Numbered from the stretch's first letter, positions 37,094 to 46,273 are shown. The stretch is DNA of 64,000 bases from Chlorobiota bacterium (GCA_030596395.1 JAUVKF010000004.1:1-64000); one strand, 5' to 3'. A program made the numbers and translations. The notes: generated by a model from the sequence alone, not told the origin.

Positions 37094-39814
37094 TTAATAC
37101 TCTGGTAAGATACACTTCGAAGTCAAACCTTTTAGCAAAACATCATATTCCACCAAACTCCTTTTCATCACCTGCGAATCATCATCATGACAGCTCAAAC
37201 AAGCGCCAACCTTTAAAATCTTCTGTTGTTCTTCAAGACTGAATGGACGAACATCAGAACGGGTAGATACTATACCTGCCCGTTCTTGCATAAAACCAAT
37301 CCAGGAATCTTCAGGCAATCCATCGTGTACGTTGTTTTGATATTTGGGTGTAAAAATCCATTTACCTTTTCCGTTATTGGTTTTGTATACCAATTGCCCT
37401 TCTCCAAATCCAAGAGCCACCGGGTTATTGTGACATGATTTACAATCCCTGCCAATGGTTTGTGTAGTATGTGGAGCAGCAGGTGCAAATAAGCGGTGAA
37501 AGATCAGTGAATCATGAAGTGACTTGTCAGAACTGCCAACATCAATGGTAAGAACCATGCCCGGAATAACCGGAATGACTGATTTTCCATTATCACTTTC
37601 GCGAAAACCCAACGCAGGAAGATGTGCGCTGTACTCGCCAACATATTCAACCCAGCTTCCCAGCTCTTCTATGTTGGTAAGCATATTATAACCGGGTTCA
37701 TTGGGTTCGTATTTGTTGTGGCATCCAATACAACTGGGCGCCCACGAAGTATGACAGGATGAACAACTCAGGTTATCGTGGGCATTTCCACGGCTGCAAA
37801 CCTCGGCTGGTCTTTTCATGGCGAACTTTTTACCTGAGTTTTTGCTGATCATAAACGCCGTATCGTCTTTATAATAAGTATTGATCAGCGGACGATTCAT
37901 CTTTTCGGTAACAAGGTAATTTCTTCCGGTTATGCTGCTAAACCTTAACGAAGCAATGATTGCCGATTCCTGGTCGAGTTGCGTATGGTCAACTATCTTC
38001 GGATCCCCGGTTAAATGACAATCTTCGCACTGTATGTTCACCTGACTTTCCTGATGGGTATAGAAAGTGCCGTCACCCATTAATTCATACGAGTTATGGC
38101 AATCGATGCAATTTATACCCAATTGATGATGCACATCTTCCTGAATATACCTGAAAACCCTGGTTTCTTCTACTATTCTGTATTGCGAATTTTTTGGCGC
38201 TTCTTCAACGGTGAGTATGGTTTCGTGCCATCCTTCGTAATTGGTTGATATTCTTCCCGACCGGCTGTGGCAACCAAAACAATGCTCATTGGAAACCTGC
38301 AGGCTTATGGAGGGATGATATTGAAGATAAGTCGTATCGTTGATATTCCATTGCTTTTCGAAATTTGCGGTAGAGGCAAACTCATCATAATTTAAATGGC
38401 AGGACAGGCAGCCTCCACCACGACTCTTTTCGGTGATCGGCCCTGTTTCTGTTTTTGGGTTTCCCAGGTGGCAGCGAACGCAGAGATTTCGAAGATGCTC
38501 ATCGGCAGCTGTGTTGCCGAGATGGTGTATATCCGTTAGCAAATCAGGATTATCCTGTTCATTGAAAACAAAGCGGTCAACACTTATCATCCCGCTTAAG
38601 GTTGCCATTAAACCTGTATTGATCCTTTCAGTAATTTGAGGATGACAATTCACAGTTCCACAACTTCTTTCGGCGTTGGTAAGGTTGCCTGGAATGAGCA
38701 ACATATCCCTGTGCGACAGATCTTTGTCCGATTCAAAAGGATGGCCGCCATGGCATGAAAAACAACCAATTGATTCTGGGTTGTGTGATTCTGTAAATCC
38801 ATTCACTTCATCATGACAGATTACGCAACTCTCTTTGTGCCCATTAATTATCGGACTGGATGTGGCGGTTTTCGGCTGAAAATCAAGCTGAAAGTTTAAT
38901 GGTGAAACTTTTAGCTGGGACAAAGTTTTATAGTTGTATTCCTTTTCCCAGGGCCAGATCCATGTCCAGTTTGGCCCCCTGAAGAATACGCCTATAACGG
39001 TGAGGAACAAATAAGCAATGGTCAGGATAAGTAATGTGCGTTTGGTAATAAATGCTTTTTTCTTACTTACAAATGGAACCAGGAAAACAAGTACAATCAG
39101 GAAAATGATCATTAGCAGGGATAACCCGGGAGTGGTAAGCCAGTGTAGTATTTCCTGTAAGCCAAGAAAATACCAGGGGCCTTTAACGGTTGGGTTGAGG
39201 TTATCGTGGAGTGGGGCGGTAATTAAGTAACTCAGTAGTATGGCGACTGAAGTAGCCACTACAAATTCGCCCCATCGTGGCCAGAATTTCCGGTGGTGTT
39301 CCAATATGATAACAGCAATAAAAATGGTGAATGTGGCAATGTGATGGACATAGATCAATTGCAGGTCGCCTTCATTACCTAAAAATGAGTAGGAAATCAG
39401 GCCGCCGATCAACGGGACTCCTGATGTCAGGCTTTCCAGTATCCTCCATGCTTGTAAACTGTCGGCATCGCCTTTTAATAAAAAGCCGGTTAGCATAGCA
39501 AGGAAAATGATCAGAACTCCAATACTCAATCTTGCCCAGAGACCCATTTTCAGGCGGATATCTTCTTTTTTACTGAAGTGGTCGTAAATGTGAACCAGGC
39601 TTAATATCAGGAAAAGTTGCGCAGTCCAGTAATGTATGTTTCTGAATAGCGATGCAACCGGATTGGCTATCATTAAAAGACTGATGGATTCGTAAGGCCT
39701 GGCCACATCATAAGGAATGGCCAAATAAATACCCGAAACCACACAGATGATAAACAAAGCAATTGTTAGCTGGCCAAAGGTGGTTAAGTTCCATATTTTT
39801 TTTAGCCAGCTCAT
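37094..39814 (-). CDS. cytochrome b fused to a dodecahaem cytochrome c
   Basis: A 906-residue fusion. Residues 1-300 form a bc1/b6f-like cytochrome b with haem ligands in H-X13-H (NIHYWTA...LVH) and H-X14-H (HHIATFT...EHH). At the quinol site PEWY is replaced by GPWYFLGLQE. After the last helix, residues 330-890 are periplasmic and hold eleven CXXCH motifs plus one CX4CH (SCGTVNCH), twelve haem c sites. The Rieske gene overlaps it by four bases. The domain order suggests quinol oxidation with electrons passed straight into a long haem wire, replacing cytochrome c1. I do not recognise a named family for the whole protein. Confidence 0.85.
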   Translation of the reverse strand: MSWLKKIWNLTTFGQLTIALFIICVVSGIYLAIPYDVARPYESISLLMIANPVASLFRNIHYWTAQLFLILSLVHIYDHFSKKEDIRLKMGLWARLSIGVLIIFLAMLTGFLLKGDADSLQAWRILESLTSGVPLIGGLISYSFLGNEGDLQLIYVHHIATFTIFIAVIILEHHRKFWPRWGEFVVATSVAILLSYLITAPLHDNLNPTVKGPWYFLGLQEILHWLTTPGLSLLMIIFLIVLVFLVPFVSKKKAFITKRTLLILTIAYLFLTVIGVFFRGPNWTWIWPWEKEYNYKTLSQLKVSPLNFQLDFQPKTATSSPIINGHKESCVICHDEVNGFTESHNPESIGCFSCHGGHPFESDKDLSHRDMLLIPGNLTNAERSCGTVNCHPQITERINTGLMATLSGMISVDRFVFNEQDNPDLLTDIHHLGNTAADEHLRNLCVRCHLGNPKTETGPITEKSRGGGCLSCHLNYDEFASTANFEKQWNINDTTYLQYHPSISLQVSNEHCFGCHSRSGRISTNYEGWHETILTVEEAPKNSQYRIVEETRVFRYIQEDVHHQLGINCIDCHNSYELMGDGTFYTHQESQVNIQCEDCHLTGDPKIVDHTQLDQESAIIASLRFSSITGRNYLVTEKMNRPLINTYYKDDTAFMISKNSGKKFAMKRPAEVCSRGNAHDNLSCSSCHTSWAPSCIGCHNKYEPNEPGYNMLTNIEELGSWVEYVGEYSAHLPALGFRESDNGKSVIPVIPGMVLTIDVGSSDKSLHDSLIFHRLFAPAAPHTTQTIGRDCKSCHNNPVALGFGEGQLVYKTNNGKGKWIFTPKYQNNVHDGLPEDSWIGFMQERAGIVSTRSDVRPFSLEEQQKILKVGACLSCHDDDSQVMKRSLVEYDVLLKGLTSKCILPEY

Positions 39815-40257
39815 AAATCAATGGTGATTTGCTGTTTGTTTTTATCCAGTTGGAAGGCCAGTTTTTTCAATGGACGCACAGCAGGTCCGTTCAACGGATT
39901 CCCTTCGATATCAAACTTTGAACCATGGCAGGGGCAAACCAGTTCACCGTTTACGGCATGTCCGATGGTACAGCCCAGGTGTGTACATTTTGAGGAATAA
40001 ACCACAATATTGTTGTTTTTATTTGCAACAATCACATCCCTGTGAAAGGTGAACTCCTGGTTTGGATTAAAAGGTATGGTAATGCTTTGAATTTGTGACA
40101 ATAATTTCTGCGACCGCACCAATTTTTCCCATAAGAATGCAGTGCCAAGTAATATACCGGCTCCGGCCAGTTTTATAAAGTTCCTTCGGTTGTGTTTTTC
40201 TTCTGCCAATTTGGTTTTGTTAGTATGCAAACTTATTAAATTGATTGGAAAGAGCAT
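39811..40257 (-). CDS. Rieske iron-sulfur protein of the dodecahaem complex
   Basis: A Rieske protein of about 148 residues with the cluster boxes CTHLGC and CPCHGS in the C-terminal half. The N-terminal RRNFIKLAGAG resembles a Tat-type signal/anchor, preceded by an unusual basic stretch. A start at 40296 is also open and would add 13 residues, but it would leave only 21 bases to the divergent gene, so ATG 40257 is preferred. The last four bases overlap the start of the cytochrome b-dodecahaem gene, so the two subunits are translationally coupled. Confidence 0.88.
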   Translation of the reverse strand: MLFPINLISLHTNKTKLAEEKHNRRNFIKLAGAGILLGTAFLWEKLVRSQKLLSQIQSITIPFNPNQEFTFHRDVIVANKNNNIVVYSSKCTHLGCTIGHAVNGELVCPCHGSKFDIEGNPLNGPAVRPLKKLAFQLDKNKQQITIDL

Positions 40258-40317
40258 AATTCCATTTCGGGCATTTTTTCTTATCTTTATTGACACAATT
40301 AACCAAACCAGAGGATC

Positions 40318-41823
40318 ATGAAAAGGTTTGCTTTTCTTGTCTATTTCTTTCTGATATTAAGTTTTGTTCAAGCACAACCCTGTTTGCCTGAAGGAATCAC
40401 TTTCACCACACAGGTTCAGATTGATAGCTTCCAAATCAATTATCCAAACTGTACCGAGATAGAGGGTTATGTGCTGATAAGGGGTGCAGAAATAAAAAAT
40501 CTCTCTGGTTTAAGTGCGATAACTTCATTTAGGAATACATTACAGATTTATGAATGTGATTCCCTAATAAATTTATCTGGATTAGATAATATTACCACAG
40601 TTGATGAAAGTGTCTTTATTAGCGAAAATAACTCATTATCAAGCCTTACTGGTTTGGGCAATTTAAAATCTATTGGTGACGCTTTTTCAATTTCTGGTAA
40701 CGATGTCTTAACCAGTTTGAATGGATTAACAAGTTTGGAATCTGTTAAAGGAACATTTGGCGTAGACGGTGATTCACTTGCCAATTTGAATGGTTTGAAT
40801 AAAATGACAACCTTTGAAGGTAATGTAATTATTTCGGGTTGTCATTCCTTAATTGATTTAACGGGGTTGAATAACATTGTAACCATTGAAAAAAACTTTA
40901 GGGTAATATTGAATAATAATATGACCAGTCTTAATGGAATAGAAAATCTTGATTCCATCAAAGGGTATTTTACGATTGACCATAATTCTTCATTAAGCGA
41001 CTTAACTGGTCTGGAAAATATCAAACATATAGGGACTAGTTTTGTCATTTATCATAATAGTGGAATGACTAATTTATCAGGTATTGAAAACTGGACGTAT
41101 TTGAATAGTTGGCTTAATATCAGAAGTAATGAGTCATTAAACAGTTTAGCTGGTTTAGAAAATATAACTCATGTTGGTGGGCTATTCATCCATGAAAATC
41201 CCGAATTGGACAACCTGAATAAGTTAGAAAAATTGGATAGCATTGATGGTATGTTGTTAATTAAGCACAACGAGACTTTAACAAGTTTAGATGGAATAAG
41301 TAACGTAACATCTATTGGTGGTAACCTTAAAATTATCGAAAACAATTCATTAGTAACCTTATCAGGTTTGGATAACATTGCCTCAGCTTCTATAGACAGT
41401 TTATATATTTATGACAACGAATTGTTAACCACTTGTGAAGTAGAAAGTATTTGTAATTTTTTGGTTAGCCCAAACGGAACTATAGAAATACATAATAATG
41501 CTACAGGATGCAACAGCCAGGAAGAAGTTGAAGAAGCCTGTGCTGTTTCAATGAATGAGATTAAGCTATCTGAAAATGTATCAATCTACCCCAACCCCTT
41601 CACCACCTCCACAACCATCGAGTACGAAATCAAACAATCTGCTGATGTTACATTAAACATTTACAACTACTTTGGAGAACAAATTGAAGTGATCCGGAAA
41701 CATCAAAAACCGGGTAAGCAAAAAGTGACTTGGAATGCGGAAGGATTAACTTCGGGGATGTATTATTTTACTTTAAAGGCCGGAGAACAAATGGCAAATG
41801 GGAAAATGGTAGTAGTTAGATAA
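40318..41823 (+). CDS. secreted receptor-L-domain-like repeat protein with T9SS sorting domain
   Basis: A 501-residue secreted protein. After a signal peptide (about residues 1-19) come about twelve repeats of roughly 24 residues with a pattern such as SLTSLNGLxNLxSIGGxLxIxxN, the receptor L-domain/leucine-rich type that folds as a solenoid. The C-terminal 80 residues are a type IX sorting domain (YPNPFTTST, then SGMYYFTLKAG). It is probably surface-exposed and may bind ligands or surfaces. It is divergent from the Rieske gene; no role in respiration is implied. Confidence 0.85.
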   Translation: MKRFAFLVYFFLILSFVQAQPCLPEGITFTTQVQIDSFQINYPNCTEIEGYVLIRGAEIKNLSGLSAITSFRNTLQIYECDSLINLSGLDNITTVDESVFISENNSLSSLTGLGNLKSIGDAFSISGNDVLTSLNGLTSLESVKGTFGVDGDSLANLNGLNKMTTFEGNVIISGCHSLIDLTGLNNIVTIEKNFRVILNNNMTSLNGIENLDSIKGYFTIDHNSSLSDLTGLENIKHIGTSFVIYHNSGMTNLSGIENWTYLNSWLNIRSNESLNSLAGLENITHVGGLFIHENPELDNLNKLEKLDSIDGMLLIKHNETLTSLDGISNVTSIGGNLKIIENNSLVTLSGLDNIASASIDSLYIYDNELLTTCEVESICNFLVSPNGTIEIHNNATGCNSQEEVEEACAVSMNEIKLSENVSIYPNPFTTSTTIEYEIKQSADVTLNIYNYFGEQIEVIRKHQKPGKQKVTWNAEGLTSGMYYFTLKAGEQMANGKMVVVR

Positions 41824-41839
41824 AAAACTATTAAAAGTA

Positions 41840-41962
41840 ATTTGTCATTCTGAGCACAAGCGAAGAATCTTTATGAAAATGTCAACTATTTTCTATTATA
41901 AGTGTAAGTAATTCCCTTTTAAAGATTCTTCACTCCATTTCATTCCGTTCAGAATAACAAAT
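41840..41962. repeat. intergenic inverted repeat
   Basis: Left arm ATTTGTCATTCTGAGC followed by GAAGAATCTTT; right arm AAAGATTCTTC followed by GTTCAGAATAACAAAT. The arms pair with a few mismatches. It fills the gap between two convergent genes and could terminate both. The TGTCATTCTGAGC motif is widespread in Bacteroidota intergenic DNA (established observation). Confidence 0.6.
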
Positions 41963-41972
41963 AATATGTTAA

Positions 41973-42677
41973 TTACCCCAACTGGCAAATTTTCTGCAAT
42001 CCCTCAGGGTCAATAACTTCAAAATGTTTACCGGTAATTTTAATCAGGCCGTCTTCCTGGAAATGTTTAAGTGTGCGAATTACACTTTCAGTTGACATGC
42101 CCGATAGTTCGGCCAGCTCTTTTCGGCTTAACGCAAATTCAAAATCGGATTTTTTGAATATATTTCCTGCCAGGCATAAAATAATATCGGCAAGTTTACC
42201 GTATGACTGCCTGTGTGAGAGGCAAAAAAACCGGCCATTTTTTTGAATCGAAATTTCGCAAAGAATATCAATCAAAGCCAAGGCAAATCGTCCGTTTTCT
42301 AAGGCAAGTTTTTTTATTATTTCGAGCTCAATAAGTTTTACAGTGGTATTTATATAAGCCGAAGCAGTATATTGAAATACATTATTATTTTGCGGTAACG
42401 AAGTTAATCCGATCAGGCTTCCAGGTGCAGCAATTCGGAGGATTAGTGTTTTATTGTCTTCTTCGTAGTAAACTTTTGCCAAACCTTCGCTGAGCACAAG
42501 CATATGTGTGGTAAAAGTTCCCTGTTTGGCGATGATCTCCCCTTTTTTAAAAGCAACAGTAACCTGCCGGCTTTCTACCAGCTCTTTTTGTTCATCTGTA
42601 AGAAAATGAAAAGCATCTTTGTTTACATTAACTACAGTACAACTTGTCTTTATACGTTCAACAACACTTTGCTGCAT
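41973..42677 (-). CDS. Crp/Fnr family transcription regulator
   Basis: A 234-residue regulator with an N-terminal cyclic-nucleotide-binding-like beta barrel (FKKGEIIAKQG to about residue 130), a dimer helix, and a C-terminal winged helix. The recognition helix is MSTESVIRTLKHF, which keeps the Glu-x3-Arg pair used by Crp and Fnr to read TGA half-sites. Only scattered cysteines are present and no clear Fnr-type four-cysteine cluster site is seen. It is divergent from the octahaem cytochrome operon, with a perfect Fnr-type box between them, so it is the obvious candidate for controlling that operon. Confidence 0.92.
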   Translation of the reverse strand: MQQSVVERIKTSCTVVNVNKDAFHFLTDEQKELVESRQVTVAFKKGEIIAKQGTFTTHMLVLSEGLAKVYYEEDNKTLILRIAAPGSLIGLTSLPQNNNVFQYTASAYINTTVKLIELEIIKKLALENGRFALALIDILCEISIQKNGRFFCLSHRQSYGKLADIILCLAGNIFKKSDFEFALSRKELAELSGMSTESVIRTLKHFQEDGLIKITGKHFEVIDPEGLQKICQLG

Positions 42678-42742
42678 GGATACCGGAAATTATTGAGCAA
42701 ATATAGTTTTTATTCAAATTACTTTTTTGCAAGGTCAGTCCG

Positions 42743-42764
42743 AAAGTTGATACATATCAACTTT
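42743..42764. promoter_or_regulatory. perfect Fnr-type box
   Basis: Arms AAAGTTGATA and TATCAACTTT around CA, with the core TTGATACATATCAA at 42747-42760. The core is an exact match to the E. coli Fnr consensus TTGAT-N4-ATCAA and also fits TGA-N6-TCA. It lies about 73 bases before the predicted start of the octahaem operon and 70 bases before the start codon of the divergent Crp/Fnr gene. Confidence 0.7.
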
Positions 42765-42815
42765 TTCAAGGCTGAACATCATATACCGAATTTCTAAATG
42801 TGTTTCTCCACTTGT

Positions 42816-42823
42816 TATTTTTG
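42816..42823 (+). promoter_or_regulatory. -7 box TATTTTTG of the octahaem cytochrome operon
   Basis: A full match to TAnnTTTG and identical to the -7 box of the nap-region operon. The same CTTG (CTTGT in both) precedes it in both places. The predicted transcription start is near 42827, giving a leader of about 40 bases. Confidence 0.55.
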
Positions 42824-42866
42824 TAACAGTAGAAAAACAAGGTTAAACCATTAAATAACCATCAGT

Positions 42867-44474
42867 ATGAAAAAACTCATAAGTATTGTTTTAATACTCT
42901 GTTTTACAGGATGGGTAATGGCAGATGATGAAGGTGCAGAAAAAGATTCAAGCCGTTCATTTCCCATTACAAATTACATTTATAAAGCTGACAGGAATAC
43001 AAATCCTTCGGCTGACCATTCAAAATTTGAAATATTAAAACAACCATTTGAAAATGCACATCAGTTAACAGCCGCCTGTCTATCGTGTCATACCGAAAGG
43101 GACAAGGAAATAATGATCACCTCCCACTGGAACTGGGAGCGTGAAGATGTACTGGAAGGAAAAGGCAAGGTAAAACTGGGCAAAAAAAACATCCTCAATA
43201 ATTTTTGTATTGGAGTTAAAGGAAGTGAAGCAACATGTACCAGATGTCATATTGGATATGGCTGGAAGGACAAAAGCTTTAATTTCAAAGATCCTTTAAA
43301 TATCGACTGCGTGATTTGTCATGATAACAGCGGAACCTATAAAAAAGGTAAAGGAATGGCCGGTTACCCCGATCCTTCTGTAAACCTAAATTATGTGGCT
43401 CAAAGTGTCGGACAGCCGGGAAGAGACAATTGTGGTGTTTGTCACTTCTGGGGAGGTGGAGGAAACAATGTAAAGCATGGCGATCTGGATGTTAGTATGC
43501 TGGATGTTAAACGTGAAGTTGACGTGCATATGACTACCGAAGGTGAGGACATGAGCTGTGTTGATTGCCATGTTACTGAAAAACATCAGATGGCAGGTAA
43601 GGTGTATGCACTATCATCCGAAAATAAAGACCGTGCCACCTGTGTGCAATGCCATACCAATAAACCTCATACCGATGAAATATTAAATGATCATATGATA
43701 AGGATTGCCTGTCAAACCTGTCATATACCGGTTTATGCCAAAGAAAACGCCACTAAAATGTGGTGGGACTGGTCATCGGCTGGCCGGTTGGATGAAGATG
43801 GACATCCTATGCACGAAAACGATGCTTATGGTAATCACAACTACCTTAGTATTAAAGGAAACTTCGTATATGATGATGATGTGGTCCCAGAATATTATTG
43901 GTTTAATGGGTTGGCAAATCACCAGTTGATAAGCGATAAAATTGACACGGTCCCTCTACAGATGAATACATTATATGGATCGTACAGAGACAAGGGCGAA
44001 TTCCAGTCGAGTGTGGAACCCTCGAAAATATGGCCGGTAAAGGTGCACCGCGGAAAACAAATTTACGATACCATCCTCAAGACTTTAATCCAGCCTAAAC
44101 TTTGGGACAAGGAAAAAGGAAAAGGGGCTTATTGGGTGGACTTTGATTGGGATGAAGCCTCCAGGGTAGGCATGGAATACGTAGGCCAGCCTTACAGCGG
44201 AGCATATGGATTTATTGAAACAGAAATGTACTGGCCATTAAACCACCAGGTTTCTCCGGCCAGCGAATCTTTAAAATGTGTTGATTGCCACACAAGGAAC
44301 AATGGAAGGCTCGCTAGTTTAACTGATTTTTATTTACCGGGCCGAGACCGCAACGCATTTTTGGATGGGTTTGGCATTATCGTTATCGTCGGCGCTATTG
44401 TTGGAGTTATAATCCATTCCATACTCAGGAGATACCTGAGAAGAAAGTGCTTTTTTCAAAAAGAAACAAATTAA
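42867..44474 (+). CDS. octahaem cytochrome c, tetrathionate reductase family (OTR-like)
   Basis: A 535-residue periplasmic multihaem cytochrome with a signal peptide (about 1-19), eight CXXCH motifs (near residues 71, 124, 148, 189, 231, 259, 282 and 474) and a C-terminal membrane helix (about 500-525) with a basic tail. The DCVICHDNSGTYKKG segment matches the active-site haem region of the Shewanella octahaem tetrathionate reductase, where a lysine serves as haem ligand. OTR reduces tetrathionate, nitrite and hydroxylamine in vitro. It is first in an operon with a cytochrome b-PAS protein and a rhodanese, which favours a sulfur-compound substrate. Confidence 0.88.
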   Translation: MKKLISIVLILCFTGWVMADDEGAEKDSSRSFPITNYIYKADRNTNPSADHSKFEILKQPFENAHQLTAACLSCHTERDKEIMITSHWNWEREDVLEGKGKVKLGKKNILNNFCIGVKGSEATCTRCHIGYGWKDKSFNFKDPLNIDCVICHDNSGTYKKGKGMAGYPDPSVNLNYVAQSVGQPGRDNCGVCHFWGGGGNNVKHGDLDVSMLDVKREVDVHMTTEGEDMSCVDCHVTEKHQMAGKVYALSSENKDRATCVQCHTNKPHTDEILNDHMIRIACQTCHIPVYAKENATKMWWDWSSAGRLDEDGHPMHENDAYGNHNYLSIKGNFVYDDDVVPEYYWFNGLANHQLISDKIDTVPLQMNTLYGSYRDKGEFQSSVEPSKIWPVKVHRGKQIYDTILKTLIQPKLWDKEKGKGAYWVDFDWDEASRVGMEYVGQPYSGAYGFIETEMYWPLNHQVSPASESLKCVDCHTRNNGRLASLTDFYLPGRDRNAFLDGFGIIVIVGAIVGVIIHSILRRYLRRKCFFQKETN

Positions 44475-44489
44475 CAGGAGGCAGTAATC

Positions 44490-45653
44490 ATGGAAAAAAT
44501 TTATATCTACAAAATATTTGAACGATTCTGGCATTGGTCACAAGCATTGATCATTGGCTTTTTAGGAGTTACCGGTTTCGAAATACATGGGTCCTTTTCG
44601 CTCTTTGGTTTTGAAAATGCCGTTCGCTGGCATAGTATAGCAGCCTGGGTCTTTCTTATTTTAATTGTTTTTGCCATTTTCTGGCATTTTACTTCAGGCG
44701 AATGGAGGCAATACATACCTACAACCAAATTGTTGAAAGAACAATTTATGTATTACATCGGTGGAATTTTTAACAATGCACCTCACCCTACCAACAAAAC
44801 AGTTTACAATAAGTTTAACCCTTTGCAAAGGATAACCTACCTTGGTCTTAAAATACTGGTTATTCCGGTTATTGTTACCAGCGGATTCCTTTACCTTTAT
44901 TTTCAGTATCCAAAATTTGGCATTGAATTCCAGAGCCTTGAACCGATCGCCCTTATTCACACTTTTGGAGCTTACATTCTTCTTGCTTTTGTTATTGCCC
45001 ATGTTTATTTAACCACAGTAACAGGAGTAAAATCATTTTCGAGTATTAAAGCCATGATTACCGGATGGGAAGAGATGGAAGATGAAGAAATTAAAATTGT
45101 TGTTGAAGAGGAGATGGAAGTAGCTTTACAGGAAATCAAAGGAAAACTAAAAGCCGGTGACGAAAAAAGTGATCTGCTGGATGATGCTTTAGGCGCAGTA
45201 GAAGAAAAACTGGGCGTAAAACGTGAAACCTTTTTCAGGGATGCTATTGCGGAAAGTTCTGCAGGTTATTTCTGTATTGGTAAGGATGGTTATTATAAGG
45301 AAGTAAATGATGCCTGGCTGAATTTATATAAATACAATTCGAAGAATGAAATTATAGATCAACATTATCGCTTAAGCCGAACCGAGGAAGATTTTAAAGA
45401 ACTGGAAGCTAGTGTTATGAAAGTATTGCAGGGTGAAACCATTAACCACGGTGAGGTAAAAAGAATTTGTAAAGATGGTTCAGAAGGCTATCATACACTA
45501 ACATTATCACCTGTTTATATTGATGATGAAATCAGTTGTTTTGAAGGATTTATCATTGATACTACTGCAAAACACCTTGCTGAACATGAAATGTTGAAAA
45601 AGAAAATCAGGTTGGCAGAACGTCAGAAAAAAAACAAAGAAGAGAATAATTAA
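44490..45653 (+). CDS. cytochrome b561-type membrane subunit fused to a PAS domain
   Basis: A 387-residue fusion. Residues 1-185 are a four- to five-helix cytochrome b of the Ni/Fe-hydrogenase/thiosulfate-reductase type, with histidines in RFWHWSQ, RWHSIAAW and the later LIHTFGA and VIAHVYL helices as haem ligands. Residues 190-240 are an acidic coiled-coil-like linker, and 248-375 form a PAS domain (AGYFCIGKDGYYKEVND). No kinase, GGDEF or other output domain follows. It should pass electrons from quinol to the octahaem cytochrome encoded 15 bases upstream; the PAS domain may sense redox state or regulate this step. I know of no described system with this fusion. Confidence 0.85.
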   Translation: MEKIYIYKIFERFWHWSQALIIGFLGVTGFEIHGSFSLFGFENAVRWHSIAAWVFLILIVFAIFWHFTSGEWRQYIPTTKLLKEQFMYYIGGIFNNAPHPTNKTVYNKFNPLQRITYLGLKILVIPVIVTSGFLYLYFQYPKFGIEFQSLEPIALIHTFGAYILLAFVIAHVYLTTVTGVKSFSSIKAMITGWEEMEDEEIKIVVEEEMEVALQEIKGKLKAGDEKSDLLDDALGAVEEKLGVKRETFFRDAIAESSAGYFCIGKDGYYKEVNDAWLNLYKYNSKNEIIDQHYRLSRTEEDFKELEASVMKVLQGETINHGEVKRICKDGSEGYHTLTLSPVYIDDEISCFEGFIIDTTAKHLAEHEMLKKKIRLAERQKKNKEENN

Positions 45654-45672
45654 AAAATTAAAAGATAGTACT

Positions 45673-46188
45673 ATGAAAACGATGAAATCATTTTTTGGAT
45701 TAATACTCATTTTGCTTGTATCGCTTTCGGCCTGTAACAATGCAGGACCAACACAAAGCCTTGATGAAATGGTAGCAGCAGCTAAAAAAACAGTTGATGC
45801 TGTTATTGTTGAACAATTAATGCAAAAGCTGGATAATGGCGATATGATTATGTTAATTGATGTTAGGGAACCGAATGAATTTAATGCAGGCTATATTCCC
45901 GGAGCTGTTAATATCCCTCGCGGGGTACTCGAGTTTAAAATTGGGAACGAAGATTTTTGGGATGCTGCTATGTTATATATGCCTGAAATGACTGAAGAGA
46001 TTATTGTGTATTGTAAAAAAGGTAAAAGAGGTATCCTTTCCGGACAAACCCTGAAGAAACTGGGATATACTAATGTAACCTATATTGAAGGTGGTTGGAA
46101 AAAATGGGAGTTGACGTATCCGGATCTGTTTGAAAAGAACCTTGATGCCATGGGCCATGATGATGGGGGCGAGGTAGGCGGTTGCTAA
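45673..46188 (+). CDS. rhodanese-domain lipoprotein
   Basis: A 171-residue protein with a lipoprotein signal (lipobox-like SLSAC near residue 21) and a single rhodanese domain (LIDVREPNEFNAGYIPGAVNIPRG). The active-site cysteine is in IVYCKKGKRG near residue 118. It would transfer sulfane sulfur in the periplasm. It is the third gene of the octahaem cytochrome operon, which strengthens the sulfur-compound interpretation of that operon. Confidence 0.9.
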   Translation: MKTMKSFFGLILILLVSLSACNNAGPTQSLDEMVAAAKKTVDAVIVEQLMQKLDNGDMIMLIDVREPNEFNAGYIPGAVNIPRGVLEFKIGNEDFWDAAMLYMPEMTEEIIVYCKKGKRGILSGQTLKKLGYTNVTYIEGGWKKWELTYPDLFEKNLDAMGHDDGGEVGGC

Positions 46189-46194
46189 TGTGCC

Positions 46195-46210
46195 GGCGAA
46201 TTCATTCGCC
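46195..46210. repeat. short hairpin GGCGAAT/ATTCGCC
   Basis: Perfect seven-base arms around TC, directly after the rhodanese gene. Confidence 0.5.
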
Positions 46211-46232
46211 AAATAAAATCATATCTTGATTT

Positions 46233-46273
46233 AAGGCGGATTTATCAGCATTACAGGCGGATAAATCCGCCTT
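46233..46273. terminator. bidirectional terminator
   Basis: Arms AAGGCGGATTTA (46233-46244) and TAAATCCGCCTT (46262-46273) are fully complementary. T-rich flanks follow on the plus strand (TTTACTTTTT). It separates the convergent rhodanese and DUF6787-like genes and reaches into the stop codon of the latter. Confidence 0.7.
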
